From contig NZ_JACYGY010000001.1 in the NCBI RefSeq assembly GCF_015221875.1, positions 5,000,501 to 5,064,500 on the forward strand: DNA of 64,000 nt, given 5' to 3'. Shown in pieces: positions 49,600-59,416 of this stretch (positions are counted from its first letter, which is position 1; the number at the start of each line of letters is the position of its first letter). The notes under the pieces are model-generated. The model did no database searches, was not told where the DNA came from, and saw only the letters and a program-made list of their open reading frames with translations. The position numbers and the translations under genes were made by a program. This stretch comes from Dyadobacter subterraneus (lineage in GTDB: Bacteria; Bacteroidota; Bacteroidia; Cytophagales; Spirosomataceae).

Positions 49600-52047
49600 T
49601 TAATTAACCCGCTCCTTCTCATCATCCGTGCCATTATTATTATACTTGCGCTTTCTGGCGAAAGTATCTTTTCCAAAACGGTAAGTAAACGCGAATCCGA
49701 TACGCGGTGTATCTGTTTTAGTGATTTGCGTAAAGTCTGATTGTTTTAAACTTACAGATCGGTTATGATAAACCCAGGAATGAAATACATCCTCTGCCGA
49801 AATACGAATACTTCCTTTTCCATTCATGATTTTTTTCTGAACAGAGGCATTCACACGATACATTCCACCGGTTATAGCCTGGCCCGTTATATCTGTACTG
49901 GCGTAATAACCACCTAGTTCTGCATTCCAGTTTTTGCCCAAAGTCAGGTAATTATTCATTTCAAATCTGGCCATATTCAACGCTATATCCAGATTTTCTG
50001 TATAAATTTTCCCCTGAGTGGTGATATGCGAAAGTCTCAGCGTAGTATTAATATACCACCATTTGGTCGGCGAAACTGAAACCGTAGTATTCAATAACAC
50101 CATATAACCTTTGGCAATATTTTCTGGTCTGGAAATGAAAATGCTATCTACGGTCTGGGTTGTCTGGAAAAACAGGTCAGAAAATTCATTGTAACTCAGG
50201 CCCATGTTTAAAAACTGTTTGTGCTGGTACTTCAACTCCACTCTGTTTTGATATTGTGGTGTCAAGCCAGGATTTCCAGAGCTGTAAGAATACTGGTCTT
50301 TGAAAAATATAAACGGATTAAGTAATTGATAATTAGGACGATTAATTCTCCTGACGGCCATAATTCCAAATGTATTTATCCCTTTATCATCCAGTTTGTA
50401 ATTCAAAAAGATACTCGGAAACAATCCTGAATAATTTTTGGTAAAAGTCATTTCTTCAACTATTTCATTACCCAGTTGTCGTCCCCGGGCATGTGTATTT
50501 TCAAACCTTACACCCAATTGCGCTCCGAAACGTTTCCATGTTTTTTGTCCGTTCACATAAGCCGCATTCACATTTTCTTTGTACTTGAAATGGTTGGATT
50601 TACTATTATCGATCGTTTGTGAATTCCCATTTTCATCAAAATAATTAAACACAAAATCGTTGTCAACCATACTGGTTTTAATTCCTGCCTCCATTTTCGC
50701 CTTGTTTTTCAAAGGATGGACATAATCAGCCTTGGCTGTATAAATGTTGATATCCGAAGGAATTTCGTATAAAAAGTCATTTCTGTTATTCAATAATCCA
50801 TCGGGCAAAAAAGTACTATTCTGCAAAATCTGATTTGCACTTGTATTGTATTTCAAATAATTCACATCCGCGGAAAATTCCCGGCCCGTCGTGTTAAGTT
50901 TATGAAGCAGATTCAGGTTTATTCCTGTATTATTTCTTTTATCTGTACTTTCCGTGCTTCCTGAACCAATTGCATCCAGTTCATGAGCTGCGTTGAAATT
51001 TCGGCTTGTATAGTTGAAATTTCCATTCCGGTTTCCGCCGTTCAGGTTCACAATCACACCCAGCGTAGTTTTAGCCGTTGCGGTGAAATCAAGCCCGAAA
51101 TTCGCACTCAGGAAATTATTTGTATTGATCAGTTTGTTTACCAGATTGACAGTCGAGGTAAGTTCGTTCGAGGTATCATAAAAACGTCTGTCGTATTTAT
51201 CCAGACTATAATTTTTTTCAAAACCGTAACCCAGATTGGCAAACAGATTTACTTTTTTGTAATTGTAATTCAGATTTAAAGCGTCATTACTTCTCACATA
51301 TCTGCCAATACTGATTCCTGCGGCCACATTTCCCGTAAAACCTCCCACCCTGTTCTTTTTCAATCGAATATTGATAATTGCGTTTCCTGCTGCGTCGTAC
51401 TTTGCAGGCGGATTATCCATTAATTCTATTTTTTCAAGCATTCCTCCGGGAAGGGATTTTAGATATGCCGCTAAATCCGCCCCCGACATATAAGTGCTTC
51501 GCCCATCAATCAAAACAAGTACACCACCTCTGCCATTCAAACTTACATCACCATTACTACTCACGGAAACACCCGGTGTTTTTTCCAAAATTTCCAGCGT
51601 ATTGCTTGTTGCACTGCTGATCATGGCTTCAACATTTACTGTCGTTTTATCGATTTCCTGCACAATCAAAGGCTTTTTTGCTTTAACAGTTACCTCATTT
51701 AGTTCAACACTTTTGGCCGGAAGCAGAATAATTACCGGCAGGGAAATCATACTGTGCACACTATCAATTGTCAGCGGAACGCTGGTAAACGGCTTTTGTC
51801 CCACAGCTGTTATGGCGAGCAGATAAGTGTTATTTTCCAGATTATTAAACTGAAAGCTCCCGTTTACATCCGTAATTTCTCCCTTGATTAAAGTCGAATC
51901 GATTGCTTGTAATAACCGGACGGTAGTTCCCGGAAGTACTTCATTCCGGGTGTCTTTTATTGTTCCGGAGATGGTTTTGTCTGTGGTTTGTGCTACTACA
52001 AATTTTGTCAAAAAAAGAATTAATAATGAGGTGATTATCGTTTTCAT
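49600..52047 (-). CDS. Outer-membrane beta-barrel receptor (TonB-type, OMP_b-brl_3)
   Basis: 815 residues from ATG 52047, where a signal peptide begins (MKTIITSLLILFLTKFVVAQ); the longer frame upstream is not conserved. A carboxypeptidase-regulatory-like domain (ISGTIKDTRNEVLPGTTVRL, FQFNNLENN) is followed by a plug with EILEKTPGVSVSSNGDVSLN and GGVLVLIDGRSTYMSG, then a 14-type outer-membrane barrel. It is divergent from a LytS/LytR pair, which probably regulates it. Ligand unknown. Confidence 0.88.
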   Translation of the reverse strand: MKTIITSLLILFLTKFVVAQTTDKTISGTIKDTRNEVLPGTTVRLLQAIDSTLIKGEITDVNGSFQFNNLENNTYLLAITAVGQKPFTSVPLTIDSVHSMISLPVIILLPAKSVELNEVTVKAKKPLIVQEIDKTTVNVEAMISSATSNTLEILEKTPGVSVSSNGDVSLNGRGGVLVLIDGRSTYMSGADLAAYLKSLPGGMLEKIELMDNPPAKYDAAGNAIINIRLKKNRVGGFTGNVAAGISIGRYVRSNDALNLNYNYKKVNLFANLGYGFEKNYSLDKYDRRFYDTSNELTSTVNLVNKLINTNNFLSANFGLDFTATAKTTLGVIVNLNGGNRNGNFNYTSRNFNAAHELDAIGSGSTESTDKRNNTGINLNLLHKLNTTGREFSADVNYLKYNTSANQILQNSTFLPDGLLNNRNDFLYEIPSDINIYTAKADYVHPLKNKAKMEAGIKTSMVDNDFVFNYFDENGNSQTIDNSKSNHFKYKENVNAAYVNGQKTWKRFGAQLGVRFENTHARGRQLGNEIVEEMTFTKNYSGLFPSIFLNYKLDDKGINTFGIMAVRRINRPNYQLLNPFIFFKDQYSYSSGNPGLTPQYQNRVELKYQHKQFLNMGLSYNEFSDLFFQTTQTVDSIFISRPENIAKGYMVLLNTTVSVSPTKWWYINTTLRLSHITTQGKIYTENLDIALNMARFEMNNYLTLGKNWNAELGGYYASTDITGQAITGGMYRVNASVQKKIMNGKGSIRISAEDVFHSWVYHNRSVSLKQSDFTQITKTDTPRIGFAFTYRFGKDTFARKRKYNNNGTDDEKERVN

Positions 52048-52140
52048 GGCTATATGATTTGCGTTTTTCAATCGTGATAAGCAAATATTGAATACGCCGT
52101 TAGCTACATGAAATAATTGTGTTGTAACTTCCCAAATCAC

Positions 52141-52200
52141 TGACAGAATGTGGTTTTTACATGTCAAAACATTTTGACCTGCCACAAAAGCTTTCTGTCA
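52141..52200. promoter_or_regulatory. Nested inverted repeat between the receptor and lytS genes
   Basis: Three nested arm pairs share one centre: TGACAGAA (52141-52148) with 52193-52200, TGTGG (52149-52153) with 52182-52186, and GTCAAAA (52163-52169) with 52172-52178. LytTR regulators bind repeated or inverted sites near their targets, so this is a candidate site for the LytR homologue encoded next door. Confidence 0.5.
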
Positions 52201-52291
52201 CGGATTCCGGCTGTTTCAACAGTCTGGCTGATAGTTTCCCATTTTTTTATAAAGCTTTGCAACAGGTTTTACTGATGCAAATACGATTCAT

Positions 52292-53335
52292 ATGAAAAAT
52301 AAAAGGATTGAGGATAATAAGGATCTTACTAACAAAACGGCCTACTTTTTGCTTGCCGCTATTGTGTCCGTGCCGCTTTTCCTGGCCATAGATGCGTTCG
52401 TAAACGCCTTGCATTTAAACGAAGATGAAGCCATTTCCGCAGCCGCAACCGGTTGTTTTCTGGCTGGTGTTTTTTTCGGTCGTTATTGTGCGGAAATTCT
52501 GATGACAGAAATCAAGAAGATTTTAAATATTCACCTGATTTCGCTCTTCATACTGATCATCATTAACATAATCTGGATTTTTTATCATGCAGACTATCCG
52601 TTTGAGAATCATGCAGCGCTAAACCTGCTGATGTACTGGATTCCGTTTATGGTTGTAAGCATCGCAACCGGAGTTCTGATAAAATTTATTCGATTCATGT
52701 CCCAAAACGAATTGAAAGAAGCACAGACTTCCGCAGCCAACAGTCAAAGTGAACTGCATCTTTTACAGTCTCAGCTAAGTCCGCATTTTCTGTTTAATAC
52801 GCTGAATAATTTATACGGTTTGTCCATTACCCAGCACGAAAAAATACCGCCTTTGCTACTTCGTTTGTCAGATTTGCTGCGATATTCTGTGTATGAATCC
52901 AACCAGAATTTTGTCCCACTGAAAGATGAACTGGCTTATATTGACAACTATATCGAGTTTGAAAAAATCCGTATTGGTGAGCGTTTGGTATTAAAAACAG
53001 AGATAGAAAAAATTGACAGCACAAACATCAAAATTGCTCCGATGCTTTTGATTGTTTTTATTGAAAATGCTTTTAAACATTCCAAAAACACGGCGGAAGA
53101 GAAAATATTTATTGACATTTCTCTAAAAACGTGGAGCAATTATATTCTGTTTTCAATCAAAAATTCGCATAATAAAGTGGCCGTTGAAGAAGGAACTTCG
53201 GTCAATAAAAACAGCGGTTTTGGATTGGTTAATGTTAAAAAAAGACTGGAATTACTATATCCAAACGAATCTGAACTTAATATTGAAGACGACGAAATAA
53301 TTTATAATGTCAATCTGCGATTGAAAATGAAATAA
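52292..53335 (+). CDS. LytS-type sensor histidine kinase
   Basis: 347 residues. Four hydrophobic segments in the first 130 residues (TAYFLLAAIVSVPLFLAI, LISLFILIIINIIWIFYH, WIPFMVVSIATGVLI) are followed by a coiled coil and the His_kinase domain: LQSQLSPHFLFNTLNNLYGL (phospho-acceptor His), and an ATPase part with APMLLIVFIENAFKHS and SGFGLVNVKKRLELL. It partners the LytTR regulator encoded 57 bases downstream. Membrane-embedded sensing; signal unknown. Confidence 0.92.
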   Translation: MKNKRIEDNKDLTNKTAYFLLAAIVSVPLFLAIDAFVNALHLNEDEAISAAATGCFLAGVFFGRYCAEILMTEIKKILNIHLISLFILIIINIIWIFYHADYPFENHAALNLLMYWIPFMVVSIATGVLIKFIRFMSQNELKEAQTSAANSQSELHLLQSQLSPHFLFNTLNNLYGLSITQHEKIPPLLLRLSDLLRYSVYESNQNFVPLKDELAYIDNYIEFEKIRIGERLVLKTEIEKIDSTNIKIAPMLLIVFIENAFKHSKNTAEEKIFIDISLKTWSNYILFSIKNSHNKVAVEEGTSVNKNSGFGLVNVKKRLELLYPNESELNIEDDEIIYNVNLRLKMK

Positions 53336-53392
53336 TTTAAATCCATTATCTGATCCAAAAGCCAATCGCCAATACCTAAAAGCCAACAACCA

Positions 53393-54109
53393 ATGACTAT
53401 TTTCAATTGCCTGATTGTAGATGACGAGCCAATCGCAAGGGATATCATAAAAAATTATTGCGGGCATTTGCCATATCTCAATATCGTGGCAGCGAGTGGA
53501 AATGCATTGGAGGCGAAGGCTATTTTACATCAGCAAAAAGTTGATATTTTATTTCTGGACATCAATATGCCAATTATGGACGGGATTTCCTTTTTGAAAA
53601 CCTTAAAAAATCCGCCGCAAGTCATTTTCACAACAGCTTACAAAGAATATGCACTGGATGCTTTTGACCTTTCGGCTTGTGATTATTTGTTAAAACCATT
53701 TTCGCTGGAACGTTTCATCATCGCGGTTGATAAGGCAACTGAAAAATTGCAAAATCAATTACCGCTCGTGCCAGAAAACATTGAGACGAAATCGGACGAT
53801 TTTATTTTTATAAAAACCGACGGCAAGATTTTCAAAATCCTTTATCAAGATTTATTATTTGCAGAGGCAAATGGCAATTATACAAAAATTGTCACCACGC
53901 AAAATACCTTGCTGCCCGCAATGACTTTTTCAACGGTTGAAGAACTTCTTCCAAAATCGCTTTTCCTTCGTATACACAGGTCGTTCATTATCAATAAAAG
54001 TAAAATTGATCATATTGAGGGGAACCGGGTTTTTATCAATAATATGGAAATACCGATCGGTGGAAATTATAGAGAAACCTTTCTTAAACAATTGGGATTT
54101 TCATCCTGA
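53393..54109 (+). CDS. LytTR-type response regulator
   Basis: 238 residues. Receiver domain with DDEPIARDIIKNYC at the start, phospho-acceptor Asp in LFLDINMPIMDG, and TAYKEYALDAF/YLLKPFSLERF. The C-terminal LytTR DNA-binding domain has FIFIKTDGKIFKILYQDLLF, the FLRIHRSFIINKSKIDHIEG signature and IPIGGNYRETFLKQLGF. Pairs with the LytS homologue upstream, and the nested repeat next to lytS is a plausible target. Confidence 0.93.
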   Translation: MTIFNCLIVDDEPIARDIIKNYCGHLPYLNIVAASGNALEAKAILHQQKVDILFLDINMPIMDGISFLKTLKNPPQVIFTTAYKEYALDAFDLSACDYLLKPFSLERFIIAVDKATEKLQNQLPLVPENIETKSDDFIFIKTDGKIFKILYQDLLFAEANGNYTKIVTTQNTLLPAMTFSTVEELLPKSLFLRIHRSFIINKSKIDHIEGNRVFINNMEIPIGGNYRETFLKQLGFSS

Positions 54110-54185
54110 TGTTTTCGTTATTTCAGCGCAACAAGTTTAGCTTTAACCCTATCTTTACAATCATCGAACTCCTATTCATATTGTT

Positions 54186-55982
54186 ATGTCAAAAAAATTA
54201 TCGTCGATTTCCTTTCTTACACTTTTTGCCCTAAGCTGGCTCGCGCCTTTGCCAGCCCGACTTCAAAATTTAACGACTGAGCATAGTAAAGACTGGATCG
54301 CCAAGTCCAATAAATACACACAAATGCTGGTTGAACTGGATATCAAATATTCACCGGAAACAGGTTCTTCGCAGGGATTAGCCATTTATGATACGCAAAT
54401 TTCTGTTCCAACAATGGCAAATCTTCTGGCACAAAGAAAAGATGAAGAATTGTTATTGACCAAATACGTTGCTGCACTCAAAATTGAAAAAGATCCGGCG
54501 GTTATTCAGGACCTTAACATTTTAATAAGCCATTTGAAACTTGGATTTCGCCAGCAGGATTTTGAGCGGAACCGGCAAGTACCATTTTTAAACGCGGCGT
54601 CAGCAATTTACGGTGGACTGGAAATTTTGCTGGACGACCAGACTCCGGCTGAGAGACACGCCGCGGCTGTCGCCAGAATTCGCAAATATGCCGGTTTGGA
54701 AAAAGGTTATAAGTCATTGACATCTATTTTTCAGCAACGGGTTTCGAGCCAGATCGCGGGGAAAAATATGATTTATCCATCCAGACAACAGATGGAAGTA
54801 GATTTATCCCGGAACGCCAGTATCATCGAAGGCATTTCTGAATTGTGTAAAAAATATAAACTGACAGGTTGGGATGAACCTTATGCGCAGTTAAAAAAGC
54901 AGGTTGAAGATTATGACAAATGGACACGGGAAAATGTTCTGACAAAAGCCAGAACTGATTATCGTTTGCCTCCCGAAGAATATGCTCTGGCGCTGGAAGC
55001 TTACGGGATTGATATTCCCCCGGCTGAACTGGCCAAACTGGCACATACCGGTTTTACGGATATTCAAAATGAAATGAAATCAATTGCAGAACAGATTGCA
55101 AAGGAAAGAAATCTGTCTTCGAGCGATTATCGTTTTGTGATTAAAGAATTGAAAAAGAAACAGATACACGGCGACTCCATCATTGCATTGTATGAACTCC
55201 ATTTGAAAGATATTGAAGAAATCATTCGCAAACATGAACTGGTAACTTTGCCAAACAGACCGGCAATTATTCGTCTGGCTACTGCGGCAGAAACGGCACA
55301 AGGTCCTGCACCACACATGGTTCCGCCGCCATTCCTGAATAATACCGGTCAGCGTGGCGTTTTTGTTTTGCCTTTAAACATGCCGCCTGCACCAGGAGAA
55401 AAAGAAGGTTTGAAATTTGATGATTTTACCTTTGACGCCGCTTCCTGGACAATAACAGCCCACGAAGCAAGACCGGGTCACGAACTTCAATTTGATAAAA
55501 TGGTTGAAGAAGGCGTTTCACAAGCTCGTTCTTTGTACGCTTTCAATTCAACAAATGCAGAAGGATGGGGATTGTATTCTGAATACATTACCAAGCCTTA
55601 TATGCCTTTGGAAGGACAACTCGTTTCGCTCGATTACCGGCTTTTGAGAGCGGCCCGTGCATTTCTGGATCCGGAATTGCAGGCCGGAACAATCACGCCG
55701 GAAAAGGCACTTGATGTTTTAATGAACGACGTCGTTCAGTCAAAAGCTTTTGCGCAACAGGAAGTGGAACGGTATACTTTGCGGGCACCCGGACAAGCCA
55801 ATAGTTACTATTACGGTTACCTCAAAATGATTGCGCTGAGAAAAGATACAGAGGCAGCTTTGGGTGACAAATTTAAAGCAATTCGTTTTCATGATTTTAT
55901 ATTGTCACAAGGCTTGCTGCCACCTGTTTTGATTCGGGATGCGGTTTTTAAAGAATTTATTCCCGCCGAGAAAAAGCGTTAA
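54186..55982 (+). CDS. DUF885 family protein, putative secreted metallopeptidase
   Basis: 598 residues with an N-terminal hydrophobic signal (FLTLFALSWLAPLPA). The helical DUF885 fold is followed by the zinc-peptidase-like HEARPGHELQ (family norm HEgxPGHhlQ) and NAEGWGLYSEYI, then AQQEVERYTLRAPGQANSYY and YGYLKMIALRKDTEAALGDK. The family is related to M32-like carboxypeptidases, but few members are characterised. Probably periplasmic. A terminator follows. Confidence 0.88.
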   Translation: MSKKLSSISFLTLFALSWLAPLPARLQNLTTEHSKDWIAKSNKYTQMLVELDIKYSPETGSSQGLAIYDTQISVPTMANLLAQRKDEELLLTKYVAALKIEKDPAVIQDLNILISHLKLGFRQQDFERNRQVPFLNAASAIYGGLEILLDDQTPAERHAAAVARIRKYAGLEKGYKSLTSIFQQRVSSQIAGKNMIYPSRQQMEVDLSRNASIIEGISELCKKYKLTGWDEPYAQLKKQVEDYDKWTRENVLTKARTDYRLPPEEYALALEAYGIDIPPAELAKLAHTGFTDIQNEMKSIAEQIAKERNLSSSDYRFVIKELKKKQIHGDSIIALYELHLKDIEEIIRKHELVTLPNRPAIIRLATAAETAQGPAPHMVPPPFLNNTGQRGVFVLPLNMPPAPGEKEGLKFDDFTFDAASWTITAHEARPGHELQFDKMVEEGVSQARSLYAFNSTNAEGWGLYSEYITKPYMPLEGQLVSLDYRLLRAARAFLDPELQAGTITPEKALDVLMNDVVQSKAFAQQEVERYTLRAPGQANSYYYGYLKMIALRKDTEAALGDKFKAIRFHDFILSQGLLPPVLIRDAVFKEFIPAEKKR

Positions 55983-56014
55983 TTATTCATAACTTTTACC
56001 GTTTTTAACAACTC

Positions 56015-56058
56015 AAATCCAGCTCCTTTTCTTCCGGGAATTAAGAGCTGGATTTTTT
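56015..56058 (+). terminator. Terminator of the DUF885 gene
   Basis: 11-bp stem AAATCCAGCTC (56015-56025) with 56045-56055, loop of 19, T-run after. Confidence 0.8.
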
Positions 56059-56341
56059 ATTTTACAAAAAGGATTTTATTAGAAATTCGTTTCAACCCAC
56101 TCCCTGTATCCGGCTGGTTTTCTCTTTCAGATAAATTTCTTCTTCTCTTCAAAAGAAACATTTTCCCCTTTTTTAAATTGGACAATAATTTTTGAACGAT
56201 TATTCAACTATCCCGGTTTTTTTGTTGTTAGTATGAGTGGCAGCTTGGTAATTACAGTATGTCACATTCAGTTACAAATTTGCATCAACAACAGTTATGA
56301 ATGTCTTTCACAGACTTTTCAATCATAAAAAAGGCTTAACA
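56059..56341. other. Intergenic region before the luciferase-like gene
   Basis: 283 bases, AT-rich; no convincing promoter box or ORF. It must hold the promoter of the following gene. Confidence 0.4.
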
Positions 56342-57367
56342 ATGGATACAAAGGAATCAAAAAATATAGCTTATTCGGTGCTGGATCTTGCCACGGTTAT
56401 TGAAGGTAAAACGCCGGCGGATACTTTCAAGACCAGTCTGGAACTGGCAAAAGAGGCAGAAAAACTTGGCTACACACGCTATTGGCTTGCTGAGCATCAC
56501 AATATGATCAGCGTTGCAAGTTCTGCCACTGCTGTTCTTATCGGCTACATCGCCGGCGGAACTTCTACGATCCGTGTAGGCTCGGGAGGTATTATGCTGC
56601 CAAATCATGCGCCGCTTGTAGTGGCTGAACAATTCGGAACGCTGGCATCTTTATATCCTGACAGAATTGATCTGGGTTTGGGGCGTGCTCCCGGAACCGA
56701 CCAGATGACTGCAAGGGCGATCCGTGGTGAAAATTTCAATGCGGTTCACAATTTCCCAAGCGACATTGAAACACTTCAGACCCTTTTCTCAAAAAATAAT
56801 AAAACCGGTAAAATTCGTGCAATTCCGGGTGATGGCCTGGAAGTTCCCATCTGGATTTTAGGATCGAGTACGGATAGTGCACGTGTGGCGGCTGCAATGG
56901 GGTTGCCTTATGCATTTGCAAGCCATTTTGCACCAGCTTATTTTCTTGAAGCAATAGAATTATATAGAAAAAATTTCCGTCCGTCTATTTATCTGGACAA
57001 ACCTTATGTGATGGCTTGCGTCAACGTAATTGCCGCAGATACGGATGCCGAAGCTGACAGATTATCAACTTCTGTTCTCCAATTCTTTCTAGGCGTAGTT
57101 AGCGGAAGTCGTAAACTTTTGCAGCCTCCGGTTGACAGTATGGACGATATCTGGAATTTCCAGGAGGAACATGCGGTGAATCAAATGCTTGCCTATTCAT
57201 TCATCGGCGGACCGGAAAAGCTGAAAAAGAAATTAACTGCATTTTTCGAAAAAACGCAGGTTGATGAAGTAATGGCAACTTCTCATATTTTTGACCACCA
57301 GGCAAGAATCGTATCTTATCAGCTTTTCTCGCAAGTTGTGCAGGAAATTAATTCTGTCGAGGCTTGA
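56342..57367 (+). CDS. LLM class flavin-dependent monooxygenase (luciferase-like)
   Basis: 341 residues from ATG 56342; an upstream ATG (56297) adds a poorly conserved 15-residue tail. Hallmarks of the group-1 luciferase-like family: [77 protein letters not shown] and [16 protein letters not shown]420-type TIM barrel; substrate unknown. Followed by its own terminator. Confidence 0.92.
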   Translation: MDTKESKNIAYSVLDLATVIEGKTPADTFKTSLELAKEAEKLGYTRYWLAEHHNMISVASSATAVLIGYIAGGTSTIRVGSGGIMLPNHAPLVVAEQFGTLASLYPDRIDLGLGRAPGTDQMTARAIRGENFNAVHNFPSDIETLQTLFSKNNKTGKIRAIPGDGLEVPIWILGSSTDSARVAAAMGLPYAFASHFAPAYFLEAIELYRKNFRPSIYLDKPYVMACVNVIAADTDAEADRLSTSVLQFFLGVVSGSRKLLQPPVDSMDDIWNFQEEHAVNQMLAYSFIGGPEKLKKKLTAFFEKTQVDEVMATSHIFDHQARIVSYQLFSQVVQEINSVEA

Positions 57368-57387
57368 AAAATATTTAAATTAAGAAC

Positions 57388-57420
57388 AGGCTGCTTCCGG
57401 AATTTTGGAAGCAGCCTTTT
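57388..57420 (+). terminator. Terminator of the luciferase-like gene
   Basis: 11-bp stem AGGCTGCTTCC (57388-57398) with 57407-57417 and a T-run. Confidence 0.9.
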
Positions 57421-57583
57421 TTATTAACCTCTTGATGCATTTATTTTTATATAAGACTTCCCATAAATCCGCGATTCGTCCAAGTAAATCCGTGACCCGT
57501 TAAGAAATCACATATCCGGTCCCCCGACCTTTGTCAGGAATTAAAAAACAGAATTTACTGACAATTGAATCAGGCAAAACAAT

Positions 57584-58774
57584 ATGAATACGAATCAAAA
57601 TAAAACGTTTGAAGAAACAAAAGTTGTTATCATCGGCGCCGGCGTGTCCGGTTTGACATTGGCAACTTTCCTGCAAAAATCTGGGGTAGCTTGCGTAGTT
57701 CTCGAAAGGCGAGATCGCGCTTATACGGAAACAAGGCAACGGGCAGGTGTTGTTGATGCGCGCGCAGTACAAATGTTCGAACGGTGGAATATGGCCGATA
57801 GGCTTCTTAGTGGTCCGGTCGCCCAGACAATTGATTACCGGCTCAATGGCCACAGTCGGATTTTTGAGGTTGCGGGAGAAGACGGAAGCCCGGGCAGATT
57901 CTGTACGCAGCAGATGCTTATCATTAACCTGTTGCAGGAACTGATTGATAATATGGCAGGTGATGTCCGTTTTGAGGTAACCGACGTGGTTATTCAAAAT
58001 GAGGAGGATCAACATCCGCTGGTCTCCTATTCTGATGCTAGTGGTTCTCACCAAATTCGCTGCGATTATATCATCGGTTGTGATGGTGACCGCGGTGTCA
58101 GCCGGGCTTCGATTCCTCAGGGAATCCTGACAAGGTATAGTCATGAGTTTGGTTACGCATGGCTGGCAGCACTTGTTGAAGCGCCCGTTACTGGAAATCC
58201 AATTATGGGCATCAGTGATTATGGCTGTGTTGCCCAGCTTCCCCGCGGTCCGCATAGAAGCAGGTATTATCTTCAATGCGCACTAAGTGATGGTCATGAA
58301 GACTGGTCAGATGAACGGCTTTGGAATGAAATCCGGCTGCGGCTCAGTGATAATGCTATTGAAAATGCTACCGTTCACGACAAATTTTTCGTTCCGTTGC
58401 GGAGCGTGGTTTATGCTCCAATGCAATATCGAAATCTTTTTCTAGCCGGTGACGCAGCGCATCTCGTACCTCCTGCCAGTGCCAAAGGAATGAATCTGGC
58501 TCTTTTTGACATAGACATATTGTCGAAAGCTCTGCTTGGTGCTATACTTGATCAGGACAAAACTGCATTGGAAAATTATTCAGATACTGTCCTTCCACAT
58601 ATTTGGAATTACCAGGATTTCAGTGTCTGGATGACTGATATGATGCATGACGCGGGCGATCCTGGCCAACACGGTACGTTTCGTCAAATGACTGCCCGCG
58701 CCCGTCTTGATAATTTGTTCAATTCACCAACAGCGGCTCGCATGCATAGCGAATACCAGAGAGGAACAAACTGA
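57584..58774 (+). CDS. pobA: 4-hydroxybenzoate 3-monooxygenase-like FAD monooxygenase
   Basis: 396 residues, the normal length of PobA, which makes protocatechuate from 4-hydroxybenzoate with NADPH and oxygen. FAD site VVIIGAGVSGLTLATFLQKS, then ETRQRAGVVDARAVQMFERW, the DG motif YIIGCDGDRGVSRASI, RSRYYLQCALSDGHEDWSDE and MQYRNLFLAGDAAHLVPPAS. An AraC regulator lies 640 bases downstream (PobR-like pairings exist). No other ring-cleavage genes are in the window, so the exact aromatic substrate is uncertain. Confidence 0.85.
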   Translation: MNTNQNKTFEETKVVIIGAGVSGLTLATFLQKSGVACVVLERRDRAYTETRQRAGVVDARAVQMFERWNMADRLLSGPVAQTIDYRLNGHSRIFEVAGEDGSPGRFCTQQMLIINLLQELIDNMAGDVRFEVTDVVIQNEEDQHPLVSYSDASGSHQIRCDYIIGCDGDRGVSRASIPQGILTRYSHEFGYAWLAALVEAPVTGNPIMGISDYGCVAQLPRGPHRSRYYLQCALSDGHEDWSDERLWNEIRLRLSDNAIENATVHDKFFVPLRSVVYAPMQYRNLFLAGDAAHLVPPASAKGMNLALFDIDILSKALLGAILDQDKTALENYSDTVLPHIWNYQDFSVWMTDMMHDAGDPGQHGTFRQMTARARLDNLFNSPTAARMHSEYQRGTN

Positions 58775-58955
58775 TATCTTATATTTAAGAATTGCGGCAA
58801 TATAATTTTGAATCGAATTGATGTTAATCTTTTTTTTGTCCTTAAATATTCCAGTCGCTCAAAATCATTTTCTGTCGGAAAGTCCTCCTGAATTAACCAG
58901 TGCGGCATAACAAATGATGTATTAAATTGCTTCAACAATATCATTTAGAAAAGTT

Positions 58956-59277
58956 ATGAAAAATGAAACGTATAAACCTGAATTTTGGGAATCAAGCTTT
59001 ACAGAATAACAGGAAATGTGGGGCTTTGAGCCTTCAAAGTCGGCAGTAGCAACAAAAGATTTTTTTGTTCAAAACGCTGTGAAGAATATTCAGATTCCTG
59101 GTATTGGATACGGACGCAATACCCAAATTTTCAGAGAAAACGGCATCACGGTGACCGGCATCGAGATATCAAAAACAGCTATCGAAATGGCGAGAAAACA
59201 TTACGGTACAGACATGACTATTTATCATGGATCCGTAACTGATATGCCATTTGAATCAATATGATGGCATATTTTGG
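58956..59277 (+). pseudogene. Remnant of a class I SAM methyltransferase
   Basis: The frame from ATG 58956 reads MKNETYKPEFWESSFTE, then a TAA at 59007-59009. It continues as MWGFEPSKSAVATKDFFVQN, then the SAM loop IQIPGIGYGRNTQIF and MTIYHGSVTDMPFES. At about 59255 it shifts into another frame, giving QYDGIF before homology ends. A complete homologue would have about 90 more residues. One stop, one frameshift and a missing 3' part show decay between pobA and the AraC gene. Confidence 0.8.
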
Positions 59278-59416
59278 CCTCATTATAATGTGATTTACAA
59301 ATTCTAAAAAAAACAGACAGCCGTGATTTGTCCATCTTTTAACGACATTTATAAAATGAAGATTATTTCGGCAGGTCTTATTATTTATTTTTCTTTTGAA
59401 CCATAAAATACGATCA

